Origin: Thetidibacter halocola
GTDB taxonomy: Bacteria; Pseudomonadota; Alphaproteobacteria; Rhodobacterales; Rhodobacteraceae
DNA: 64,000 nucleotides
Reading direction: 5' to 3'
Assembly: GCF_018224955.1 (NCBI RefSeq)
Contig: NZ_JAGTUU010000001.1
Coordinates: 124,001-188,000, forward strand
Every line of letters begins with the position of its first letter. The first letter of the stretch is position 1. Of this stretch, positions 37,527 through 46,900 are shown one piece after another. The notes under the pieces were generated by a model that saw only the letters and a program-made list of their open reading frames with translations, did not search any database and was not told the origin of the DNA. A program made the position numbers and the translations under genes.

Positions 37527-39518
37527 TCATTCCGTCGGGCCGGAAAAGGCGAGCGCGCGTTCCAGCTGGCGGTCGAGCGCGGTCTGTTCGCGCCGGGTCA
37601 GCGCGTGTTCCGCCTCGGCGCGTCCCTGCGCCCGCGCCCGCAGCGCCCACAGCACCGGCCGAACCGGCACCCGCAGCGCAAGGCGGCGAAGCCAGGGGGT
37701 AAAGCGGGTGAACAGCTCGTCGGACAAGGCGACGATCGCCTCGGTGCTGCCGGGATTGCCCTGCCGCCCGGTCCGTCCGAACAGCTGTCGGTCGATTCGG
37801 GCGCTTTCGTGGAACTCCGTCAGGATCACGTGCAACCCGCCAAGGGCCAGCACGTCTGCGCCGGGAATGATGTCGGTGCCCCGACCGGCGATGTTTGTCG
37901 CGACGGTGATTGCGCCGCGGCGTCCGGCCTCGGCCACGATCTCGGCCTCGGCCCGGTCCTGGGTAGCGTTCAGCACCTCGTGCGGCAGACCGCGCGCCTC
38001 TAGCACCGCCGCGCAGCGTTGCGACGCCTCGACCGAGCGGGTGCCGATCAGGACGGGCCGCCCGGCGCCATGCAGCGCCGCCACGCGCTCTGCCACGGCC
38101 TGCCATTTCGCCGGCTCGTCCCGGACAAAGGTCGCGCCCAGTTGTCGGGTCTTCAGCGGGCGGTGGCGCGGGATCCGCACCGTGGTCAGGTCGAACGTGT
38201 CGCGGAACTCGGCGGCCAATTCCATTCCGGTGCCGGTCATGCCCGACAGCCGCATGTAGCGGCGAAAGAAGCGTTGGTAAGTGATCCGCGCCAGTGTCTC
38301 CTTGCGGCCCGTGACCTCGACCGCTTCGCGCGCCTCGATCATCTGGTGCAGCCCGCCCTGCCAGCTGCGGTCGGGCATGATGCGGCCGGTGAACTCGTCC
38401 ACGATCTGCACCTTGCCCTCGCGCACCACGTATTCGCGCCCCGACTCGAACAGGTGCAGCGCCGACAGCGCCTGCCGCGCCAGTTCCTCGCGCGCCAGCC
38501 GGATCGCCCAGAGGCCGGACAGCCGCGCGGCCCGCGCCCGTTCGGTCAGCCGCCGCTTGCCGGCCTCGGTCAGTTCCACCTGGCGGTTCATGCGGTCGAT
38601 GCGAAAATCCGCGGGCTCGGTCAGCGACCGCGCCAAGGCCAGCGCGTCCGCGTAAAGCTGCGCGGCCTCGGGGTCGTCGGCGGTGGTCGACAGGATCAGC
38701 GGCGTGCGCGCCTCGTCGACGAAGACGCTGTCGGCCTCGTCGACGATGGCAAAGGCCAGACCCCGCAGCATCAGCGGCTGCCCTGCCCCGCCGCGCGTCA
38801 GCGCCAGCGCGCGGTGCCGCGCCTGTCCGCGCCGCGCCTTCAACGCGATCCGGTCGCGCAGGTAGTCGAAGGTCAGATTCGCGTTCGAGACATAGGTGAT
38901 GTCGCAGCGATAGGCGTCGCGGCGTTGTTCGGGGTCCATGTCGCTGTCGATCACCCCGACCGTCAAGCCGAAGAAGCCGTAAAGCGGCCGTGTCTCCTCG
39001 GCATCGCGGGCGGCGAGGTAGTCGTTCACCGTCACCACGTGCACCGGGTCGCCCGCCAGCGCCGCGACAACCGCCGCCGGCGTGGCGGTCAGGGTCTTGC
39101 CCTCGCCGGTCGCCATCTCGACCATGCGGCCCTCGTAAAGCCCCAGCGCGCCCATCACCTGCACCTTGTAGTGCCGCTTGCCCAGCACCCGGTCCGAGGC
39201 CTCTCGAACCGCGGCAAAGGCCCGCACCAACGCCTCGACATCGCCGCGCCGTCGCGCCAGAAGGCGGGGCCGCAGCGCCTGCGCCGCGGCGCGCAGGGCA
39301 TCGTCGGACAGGGCACGAAATTCCGGTTCCAGCGCCATTACCTGGTCCGCGCGGCGCAACAGGCGCCGGCGCAGCAGCGGGGCGCGCGCCTCGAGCCAGC
39401 CCAGCCGGCGTTCCAGCCACAGGTCCACGGCATTGCCGCGCGGGTCGCTGCGCTCGGCATAGGGTGCGATGCCGCGGGATGGGCGGCCAAAGCCCAGGAG
39501 GCCTTGCACCTCAGGCAT
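37527..39518 (-). CDS. Short SecA-like translocation ATPase
   Basis: This 663-residue protein carries the SecA motor. NBD1 has MATGEGKTLTATPAAVVAAL and the DEAD-type VDEADSVFVDEARTPLI. A preprotein cross-linking domain is present (VDEFTGRIMPDRSWQGGLHQ). NBD2 has SGMTGTGMELAAEF, TNIAGRGTDIIPG and QLFGRTGRQGNPGS. Only about 70 residues follow the last motif, so most of the helical scaffold, the wing domain and the C-terminal zinc finger of standard SecA (about 900 residues) are missing. The start at 39518 (MPEVQGLLGFGRPS) overlaps the M50/HlyD stop by eight bases. It is the last gene of the giant-protein operon and is likely a dedicated export motor rather than the housekeeping SecA. Confidence 0.85.
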   Translation of the reverse strand: MPEVQGLLGFGRPSRGIAPYAERSDPRGNAVDLWLERRLGWLEARAPLLRRRLLRRADQVMALEPEFRALSDDALRAAAQALRPRLLARRRGDVEALVRAFAAVREASDRVLGKRHYKVQVMGALGLYEGRMVEMATGEGKTLTATPAAVVAALAGDPVHVVTVNDYLAARDAEETRPLYGFFGLTVGVIDSDMDPEQRRDAYRCDITYVSNANLTFDYLRDRIALKARRGQARHRALALTRGGAGQPLMLRGLAFAIVDEADSVFVDEARTPLILSTTADDPEAAQLYADALALARSLTEPADFRIDRMNRQVELTEAGKRRLTERARAARLSGLWAIRLAREELARQALSALHLFESGREYVVREGKVQIVDEFTGRIMPDRSWQGGLHQMIEAREAVEVTGRKETLARITYQRFFRRYMRLSGMTGTGMELAAEFRDTFDLTTVRIPRHRPLKTRQLGATFVRDEPAKWQAVAERVAALHGAGRPVLIGTRSVEASQRCAAVLEARGLPHEVLNATQDRAEAEIVAEAGRRGAITVATNIAGRGTDIIPGADVLALGGLHVILTEFHESARIDRQLFGRTGRQGNPGSTEAIVALSDELFTRFTPWLRRLALRVPVRPVLWALRARAQGRAEAEHALTRREQTALDRQLERALAFSGPTE

Positions 39519-41661
39519 TGAACTGCCGCAAGAAGAGCTGCCGCACCCGCCGCCAGATCTGCCAGCCCGCCGGCTCGAACCCGTGATCGAAGCGCACCAG
39601 GACCCGCATGCCAAAGGGCGCGTCGGCCAAGGCCTCGGGCAGCGCCAGGTCATAGAGAAAAGCCTGGCTCAGCAGCGTCGCGCCCTCGGGGTCCGCCGGG
39701 TCGGTCTGGAACCGGCCGCCCGCCACCTCGCCAAGCGCCGCCGCCGGCAGGACGGCAGTCGCCTGCGGCACGCTGCGCGCGAGGCTCGCCTCGTGGCGCT
39801 GATCCATCCGGCCCAGCAGACGCACTTCGACCGCGCGCGTCCGTTCCCGAACCAGCGCGATGTCTTCCTGCGGGACCAGAAGGCGCGCCACTTCAGCCCG
39901 GGGCGGCAGAACGTGGCCAACGATGTCACCTTCGCCGACCCAACGCCCGGCCATGTCGGAAATCGGGATCGCCGGGCGAAAGCGCCCCGCAACGCCGGCA
40001 TGCAGGGTCTGACGCAGGCGCCGCTCGCGTTCGCGCTGCCATTGCGCCTCGGCTTCTGCCAGTTGCACGCGCGCCGCGGCGATTTCGCTCCGGTCCTCGG
40101 CCTCGGCCCGTTGCAGGCGTCGCCTGGCCTCGTCGACGCGGGCGGCGAAAACGACCACGCGTGTCTCGACAGGCGGATCGTCGAGCCGGGCAAGGATGGC
40201 GCCCCGGGCGACCTCGGCGCCTTCGGCGACCGGCAGATCGGCGATGAACCCACCTGATCCGGCGCGCACCACGGCGTCCTCGGGCAGCCAGATCACGCCC
40301 TCGGTATCGGTGCGCAGCGGCAGCGGCACCAACAGCAGCGCCAGAGCCAGCACCGCGATGCCGCCAAAGGTCAGGCCGACCGCGCGCTTGCGCACCTTGC
40401 GCAGGCTGGGCGAGGTCACGACATGGCGCAGGTGTTTGGCGATCGGCTTGACCACCGAATTGAACACCGACCAGATCGCCAGCAGCACGCCGAGGATGAA
40501 AAAACGCTGCGCCACCAGCAGGGCAATGCCGACCATGACAACCATCCGGTAGGCCCAGGCGGCGGGCGCATAGAACGCGAACCAAGCCTTTTCACCCGGC
40601 GTGGCCGGATCGGCCTTCAGCGTGCGGGCGTTGAACAGATAGCGCTGAACGACATGGCCCCACCACTTGTTCGCCCGCTGCGCCAGGTTCGGGATCTCGA
40701 CCAGGTCGGTCAGCACGTAATAGCCGTCGAACTTCAGCAGCGGATTGCCGTTGATGGCCAGCGTCGACATGCCGCCGATCAGCACGAGGTTGAAGGCGAT
40801 GGCGCGGACGAAACCGGGTTCTGCCGCGGCCCAGACCATGACCGCCACGGCGGCGACGAAAGTTTCGGCAAAGATACCGCCCGCCGACACCGCCGCGCGG
40901 TGCCATTTCGACCGGAACGCGGCTGCTGCCGAGGCATCGACGTACGGCACCGGGAAGAACACGAGGAACATGATCCCCATCTCGCGCACCTCGCCGCCGC
41001 GCGCGCGGGTCAGGTAACCATGGGTCAGTTCGTGGAATGCCTTGAGCAGCGGATAGGTCACCAGGCTGATGACCAGGTTCTGCGCCGCAAAGACCCGCTC
41101 GGCCAGGTTGCCGGTCAGCGCCGGCCAGTGCACCGCAGCCGTCGCCAGCCCCGCGACGACCACCGCCAGCCACAGGCAGAACCCCGCCCAGCCCGTCAGC
41201 CAGCGCACCGCCGGCAGGGTCCGGCGCAGAAAGGCGTCCGGGTCCCAGAGCGGGATGCGAAAGCTCATCGGGTTGGTCAGGTTCTGCTTGATGATCTGCC
41301 GCGCATTGCGCTCGTGCCGCTCCAGCAGGTCGGCCACGTCGGGACTGCCCTGGTAGCGGATCAGGTCGTTCTGGTGCAGCTGAGACAGCAGCCGGATCAC
41401 GTCGTCCTGACCCGGCGCATGGTTGTCCTGCACATCAGCCAGCGCGCGCCAGATCTCGTCCACGCTGCGGCTGCCGTCGAACTGGCCAATCAGCATCCAG
41501 GCGCCTGGCGTGAACCGGTGGACCCGCCCCGAGGCGTGGTCGTGCAGCACGTACCAGGGTTGGCCACGATAGCGGTGGCGATGCACGCTGACATGCGGGC
41601 GCAGCCTGGGTTTCAGCCCTGCAACCCGATACCACAGCGTCGACAGGAAGCTTTCGGCCAT
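39511..41661 (-). CDS. PqqD-like / M50 intramembrane metallopeptidase / HlyD fusion protein
   Basis: This 716-residue membrane protein has three parts. Residues 1-110 form a winged-helix, PqqD-like region (HRFTPGAWMLIGQFDGSRS). Residues about 150-440 are polytopic with the site-2-protease zinc motif FHELTHGYL near 209 and the conserved NGNPLLKFDGYYVL near 301. Residues about 455-716 form a HlyD-type barrel-sandwich with a short coil (VDEARRRLQRAEAEDRSEIA). All metal ligands of an M50 peptidase are present. Its start lies one base after the stop of the GAF-HlyD gene. The fusion of a protease with an export adaptor suggests cleavage of the giant protein during passage. Confidence 0.85.
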   Translation of the reverse strand: MAESFLSTLWYRVAGLKPRLRPHVSVHRHRYRGQPWYVLHDHASGRVHRFTPGAWMLIGQFDGSRSVDEIWRALADVQDNHAPGQDDVIRLLSQLHQNDLIRYQGSPDVADLLERHERNARQIIKQNLTNPMSFRIPLWDPDAFLRRTLPAVRWLTGWAGFCLWLAVVVAGLATAAVHWPALTGNLAERVFAAQNLVISLVTYPLLKAFHELTHGYLTRARGGEVREMGIMFLVFFPVPYVDASAAAAFRSKWHRAAVSAGGIFAETFVAAVAVMVWAAAEPGFVRAIAFNLVLIGGMSTLAINGNPLLKFDGYYVLTDLVEIPNLAQRANKWWGHVVQRYLFNARTLKADPATPGEKAWFAFYAPAAWAYRMVVMVGIALLVAQRFFILGVLLAIWSVFNSVVKPIAKHLRHVVTSPSLRKVRKRAVGLTFGGIAVLALALLLVPLPLRTDTEGVIWLPEDAVVRAGSGGFIADLPVAEGAEVARGAILARLDDPPVETRVVVFAARVDEARRRLQRAEAEDRSEIAAARVQLAEAEAQWQRERERRLRQTLHAGVAGRFRPAIPISDMAGRWVGEGDIVGHVLPPRAEVARLLVPQEDIALVRERTRAVEVRLLGRMDQRHEASLARSVPQATAVLPAAALGEVAGGRFQTDPADPEGATLLSQAFLYDLALPEALADAPFGMRVLVRFDHGFEPAGWQIWRRVRQLFLRQFNA

Positions 41662-41662
41662 C

Positions 41663-43537
41663 TCAGGGCTGCCATGTCCAGAGAGTCTCGCGCGCCCAGT
41701 CGATCAGGCGCCGCGACCAGACCCACGACACTAGCGCCTGCCCGGCATCCAGCTTGGCCACGCCCTGCATGCCGGGGCGCAGACCGCTGGCCACGGCGTC
41801 CAATGCGGCCTCGACCCGAAAGGTGTTGGCCCCGTTGCGCGCCTCGGCCATCGGCGTGATCCGCGTCACCGCCAGCGGCAACCCCTGGCTCGGTTGACCG
41901 GCCAGCGCCAGCCGTCCGGGCGTCCCCTCGGTGACGTAGCGCAGGTCGCGTTCGTCCACGAAGATGTCAACGCGGTAACGGTCGAGCGGCGCGACTTCGA
42001 ACAGCACTTCGCCCAGCTGCACCGGCGCGCCGAGTTTCTGGCTCAGATCGCCCGAGACGATTACCCCGTCGATCGGTGCGCGCAGCTCGGCGCGCGCCAG
42101 TTGCGCCTCGGCCAGGTCGGCCTGCGCCCGCGCCTGCGCCACCTGCGCCTCCAGCAACGCGACCTGCGCCCGGTCCTTCTGCGCGAGTGCATCGCGCGAC
42201 TGGCTGGCCAGCCGGTCCATCTCGGAGCGCCAGCGCAGCGCCTCGAGTTGCAGGTCGGCCTGGTCCAGCCGCACCAGGATATCACCGGCGGAGACCGTAT
42301 CGCCGGCACGCAGCGGCGCCTCGGCGATGAAGCCCGCAAAGGGTGCGACCACGGCGCGATTGATCTCGCCGCGCAGGACGGCATCCGCCTGCACCCGGAA
42401 CGGGCCGGTCACTGTCAGCGCGCCGGCCACCAGCCCCGCCAGCACCAGCGCCAGCAGCTTCCACGACAGCCGCCGCGGCCCCAGCAGGATCCCCAGCACA
42501 TGCAGCGTTCCGTCGACAAGCCGCCCGCCGATCCAGCGGCGGTTGCGCCGCTTCAATTCGAGCGCGGGGCCGACAAGGGCGGCAATCGCCTCGGCCAACG
42601 ACAGGTCCTCGTCCCCAAAGGGCTTGTCCTCGCGCCGCTCGAAGGTCATCGCCCCCACGGGACCGGAGGCATCCGACAGCGGCACGGTCAGGATATGCCG
42701 GGTGCGCGATCCCTTGACATGGTCGGCATGGGCGACTGCGATGGCGCGCGCCGTCGCCGTCAGGGCGGGCACCGCGACCGGCGCCACCTGGTCGAAACAC
42801 TCCTCCATCGCCGTTTCCAGCGTCTCGGCCAGGGACGACCGGCGCCGGAACCAGGCGGCATGGGACAGGGCCAGCAGGCGGATCCGCGGGCTGGATGCCC
42901 GCCCCCGCACCATCCCGATCGAGGCCTGGTCCGCCGCCAGCGCCGCCTGCGCCTCGGCCAGGATCGCCATCGCCGCCGCCTCTGGCTTGGCATGCTCGGC
43001 GGTCACGGCGAGGATATCCAGCGCGATCTCGGCCCGCTTCAGGCGCTGTGCGGCATCGGTGGCCCGTTCGTCCGCCAGCCGCGCGGCGATCCAGCCGCTG
43101 GCCCAGTGCACCTCCTGGAGGGCGGCCTGCGCCGCGGCCTCGTCGGCGCCGGGCATGTCCAGCACGATCACCGCGGCGACCTGTGGGCCGGCATCGGGGC
43201 CGATCAGCACAGGGTAGCCGACATGGCGCCCGCCCTCGACCACCGGCACCGCCGGGCGGCCCGAACTCAGCACGCGTTCCGCCGTGGGCGCAAAGGCCGA
43301 CAGGTCGCGGCGCGGGTCGGGCACCACGGCGACCGGCTGGAACACCCCCTCCTCGAGGTTGCGCTCCAGCACCACGCCCAGCGTCGCGCCGCGGCACCGC
43401 GCCACCAGCAGCGCCAGCCAGGCGGCCAGCCGCCCGGTTTCCGACCGCGCCCCGGCAAAGGCCGACCAAAGGCCCCGGTCCATGGTCGCAGGGGTCGCGC
43501 CCGGTTGCGACGGCTCGGGTCTGGCGGAGATCGTCAT
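41663..43537 (-). CDS. GAF-domain HlyD-family adaptor
   Basis: This 624-residue protein has a long cytosolic N-terminal region of about 345 residues with two GAF-like sensor stretches (LTVPLSDASGPVGAMTFERR and FGDEDLSLAEAIAALVGPAL). One membrane helix follows (LLALVLAGLVAGALTV, near 356-378), then a periplasmic HlyD adaptor with barrel halves (GFIAEAPLRAGDTVSAG and LRAPIDGVIVSGDL) and a coiled hairpin. It resembles the membrane-fusion half of a type I exporter, but with a sensor in place of an ABC partner. It lies 15 bases after the DUF3467 gene and is coupled to the M50/HlyD gene. Confidence 0.82.
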   Translation of the reverse strand: MTISARPEPSQPGATPATMDRGLWSAFAGARSETGRLAAWLALLVARCRGATLGVVLERNLEEGVFQPVAVVPDPRRDLSAFAPTAERVLSSGRPAVPVVEGGRHVGYPVLIGPDAGPQVAAVIVLDMPGADEAAAQAALQEVHWASGWIAARLADERATDAAQRLKRAEIALDILAVTAEHAKPEAAAMAILAEAQAALAADQASIGMVRGRASSPRIRLLALSHAAWFRRRSSLAETLETAMEECFDQVAPVAVPALTATARAIAVAHADHVKGSRTRHILTVPLSDASGPVGAMTFERREDKPFGDEDLSLAEAIAALVGPALELKRRNRRWIGGRLVDGTLHVLGILLGPRRLSWKLLALVLAGLVAGALTVTGPFRVQADAVLRGEINRAVVAPFAGFIAEAPLRAGDTVSAGDILVRLDQADLQLEALRWRSEMDRLASQSRDALAQKDRAQVALLEAQVAQARAQADLAEAQLARAELRAPIDGVIVSGDLSQKLGAPVQLGEVLFEVAPLDRYRVDIFVDERDLRYVTEGTPGRLALAGQPSQGLPLAVTRITPMAEARNGANTFRVEAALDAVASGLRPGMQGVAKLDAGQALVSWVWSRRLIDWARETLWTWQP

Positions 43538-43552
43538 GGGGTCACGCCCGTG

Positions 43553-43885
43553 TCAGTCCCCCAGCTTGCCATAGCGCGTCTCGTGCTCGTCGATCAGCCG
43601 GTTCATCATGTCGCGCAGCCGCCTGGCCGCATGGGGCGACATGACGATGCGGTGATGCAGGTGAACCTTGAGCTTTTCGGTGCCCATGTCCCAGCTGTCG
43701 TTCACCCCGAAATTGATCACTACCTCCTCGCGGGTCGAGGTGCCGTTGCACACGTTGCAATAGCTGGATTTCAGCTGCGCGGTGTCGAACTGCACCTGGC
43801 TGGGCGGCACCGTGGCCGCCCTTGTGCGCGGCGCGGCCTTTTCGGCTCCGGTTTCCGGCGCGGCAGCTTTGGGGTCTTTCGCCAT
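43553..43885 (-). CDS. DUF3467 family small protein
   Basis: This 110-residue protein has a low-complexity N-terminus (AAAPETGAEKAAPRTRAA), followed by SSYCNVCNGTSTREEVVINF and LKVHLHHRIVMSPHAARRL and ending RYGKLGD. This is the DUF3467 fold, whose function is unknown. The Cys pair CNVC could bind metal. The ATG at 43885 has AAGGA at good spacing. It lies 34 bases after the giant gene and is part of the operon; a small accessory or chaperone-like role is possible. Confidence 0.82.
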   Translation of the reverse strand: MAKDPKAAAPETGAEKAAPRTRAATVPPSQVQFDTAQLKSSYCNVCNGTSTREEVVINFGVNDSWDMGTEKLKVHLHHRIVMSPHAARRLRDMMNRLIDEHETRYGKLGD

Positions 43886-43919
43886 CGACAATCCTTCCCT
43901 GTCGGCGGTGCTGCCCGGC

Positions 43920-46900
43920 TCAGCGCTCGGGCATGTTGAGGCGCTCCGGCAGGGCGAAGGGAATCTTCAACCCGTTGGCCGAGCCGCCTTGCGTCAGAGT
44001 ATAGGACTGCACCGGCGCGTCCATCCAGTCCGCGATCTCGTCGTCCAGCGGCACGTCCGCGCCGTCGATCACCAGTTTCTTCAGCTTGACCGTCCCGGTG
44101 CCGCGTCCAGTGCCCAACGGCCGGGCAAAGCCGACACAGGCCAGCACCGCCAGGTCAGCCAGCAGGCTGGGCAGGTTCGACACGCGGACCTCGACCTCGG
44201 ACTGTTCCGGGCGATCCTCGACCGCCAACTCGCCGGATTCCAGCGTCGCCAGCCCGCCGATGGGCCGCAGCGCGGCGCCGTCATAGCCCAGGATCATCCG
44301 CACCTCGGAGGCCGAGGACAGGCCCGACATGCGCAGCCCGACATAGCCGCCCGACAGCGCGTCGGGATCGATCAGCAGCGGCCCCTGCACGCTGGCGCCA
44401 AAGCCGCCCAGGGCGATGTCGACACTGGCCGGCGGCAGGTCCGGCAGGGACAGCCCGACCCCGAGGTCGATCCGCACCGGGCCCTTGCCGCCATTGTCGG
44501 GCGTGACGACCGGCGCATCCGTCACCGGCTCGCCGTTGATCGTGACCGTCCTCACCTGCAACCCGGCGCCCGCGATCACGTCGCCCCGCAGCACGCGGAT
44601 GCGGAACAGGTCGATGACCCCGGCGGGCAGCGGCTGCTCGCTGAAGACGCGGATCCGCATCACCGGGTTTTCGCCGTCGGGGTCGGTGATCGTGCTGTCG
44701 ACGCTGACCCCGAACGGCAGACAGACCCCCAGCACCGCATCGAGCATCGACAGCTTGCCGGCCCGGTGGGTGACCTCCAGTTCGATCTCGCGCACGCCGC
44801 CCTCGGACTGGAACAGGACCGGGATCAGGTGCACACCGCTGCCGAAGGACGTGCCGCCGAAACGGGCGAAGGTGATCGGGTATTCCGGCAGGGTCGCGCG
44901 GGTCAGCCGGATCGGCGGCAGATCGACCTCGATCGGCGGCGACACCGGCCGGCTGCCGCCTCGACCGACGACCGGCAGGCGCGGGCCGCCCTCGATTTCC
45001 GGCGCGGCGATCCTGATCTGGACCGTCGCCTCATCGATCAGGCCGTCGGCATCCATGACCTCCAGCCGGGCCGTCACTGGCCCGAACCGGCCCGCGGTAT
45101 TGCCCGTCAGGGTCTGCTTGGCCGGATCGAAGGCGATCCAGTCGGGCGCATCCAGCAGGCGCCAGGTCAGCGCGTCGGGCGACCCGTCGTCATCCTCGGC
45201 CTCCAGCGTGATCGACAGCGGCCGGCCCGCCAGCAGCGTCACCGTCCTGTCCCGCGCCACCGGCGGCGCGTTGACGTCCAGCAAGAACGACGCCTCGGCC
45301 GTCAGCCCGTCCGCATCGGTGACGGAGATCCGGACAATCGTCTCGCCGGCCTGCCCGGTGCTGTCGCCGGTGATGCGGCCCGTGGCCGGATCGACCACGA
45401 TCCAGGCCGGGCCGGACAGCAGGCGGAAGGTCAGGCCGGAGGCCGGGGTATCGGCATCCGTCGCGTCGACCGCATGGGACAGCGCATCGCCCCGGACCAG
45501 AGTCACGTCCGCAACCGCAAGGGTCGGACGGGCATTGACGTCGATGGTCAGCGTCACCTCGTCGCTCAACCCGTCAGGGTCGGTGACGCGGAAGGTCGCG
45601 GAAACCGCGCCGGAATGGCCGGTGCTGTCACCGGTGACAAGACCCGTGACCGGATCGATGGCGATCCAGGCCGGGCCCGACACGATCGCAAAGGTCAGCG
45701 CGCCCGAGCCGAGATCGGCATCGCGGGCCGACAGCGGCAGCGACAGCGCCTGGCCTTCGACCAGGGTCACGCCGCTTCCGGACAGAACCGGTCGGGAATT
45801 GACATCGATAGAGACATCAGCCTCGTCCGACAAGCCGTTGGAATCGGTGACAGAAATTCGAACCGCAGTCTCACCCGGCGCTCCGGTCGAATCGCCGCGC
45901 AGGCGCCCGGTCGCCGGATCGACGGTGACCCAGTCCGGGCCGCTCATCTTGGCAAAGACAAGCTGCGCTGCCGGAGTATCGGCATCGCTCACCGAGGGCG
46001 TGAAGGCCAGCGCTTCGCCCTCGACCAGGGTCACCGACCCGCCCACAAGCACCGGCACGGCCAGCACGCGAATGGTCATCGTGGCGCGGGTCGCAAGGCC
46101 ATCCGCGTCGACCGCCTCGACCACGACCGTGTGCCGACCGACCACCCCGGCGCTGTCGCCCGACAGCCGCCCGGTCAGCGGATCGACCGTGATCCAGTCC
46201 GGCCCCGAGATCGCCCGGAACCGCAGATCCTCGTCCGGCGCGTCGGGATCGGTTGCGCCAATGTCGAAATCCAGACCCTCGCCTTCGACAAGGATTGCCG
46301 TCCTGTCGGAAAGTTGCGGCGGGGCGTTCACGTCCAGCGTGAAGCTGGCCCGCGTTGTCAGGCCCTGCGCATCCGTTACGGCCACGGTCACCGTGACTTC
46401 GCCCGGCTGGTCGTTGCTGTCGCCTGTGATCCGGCCGGTCAGCGCATCCACCGAAACCCAGTCCGGCCCGCTCACCTTGGCAAAGCGCAGCGCGCTGGCC
46501 GGGCCGTCGGGATCCCCGGCGGTGACCGGGTGCGAAAGGGCCTCGCCCATGACCAGCGTGACATCGGCGATGGCCAGCGTCGGTCGGCCCTGCACGGTGA
46601 TGCGCGCCTCGGCCTCGTCCGCGTTGCCCTCGGCGTCCGTCACGCGGATGCGGATCGTCGTCACGCCGACCTGACCAGTGCTGTCGCCAGCGATGCGGCC
46701 CGTTGCCGGGTCGACCGTGATCCAGTCCGGGCCCGCGACCTTGGCAAAGGTCAGCCTGTCGGCCGGGCTGTCCGCATCGCTGACGGCCGGTTCCAAAACC
46801 AGGCCCGCGCCCTCGGTCAGCGTGGTGTCGGCCAGCGAAAGGACGGGCACGCCCAGGACGCGCACGGTGAAATCGCCCTCGGAGGACAGGCCGTCGGGAT

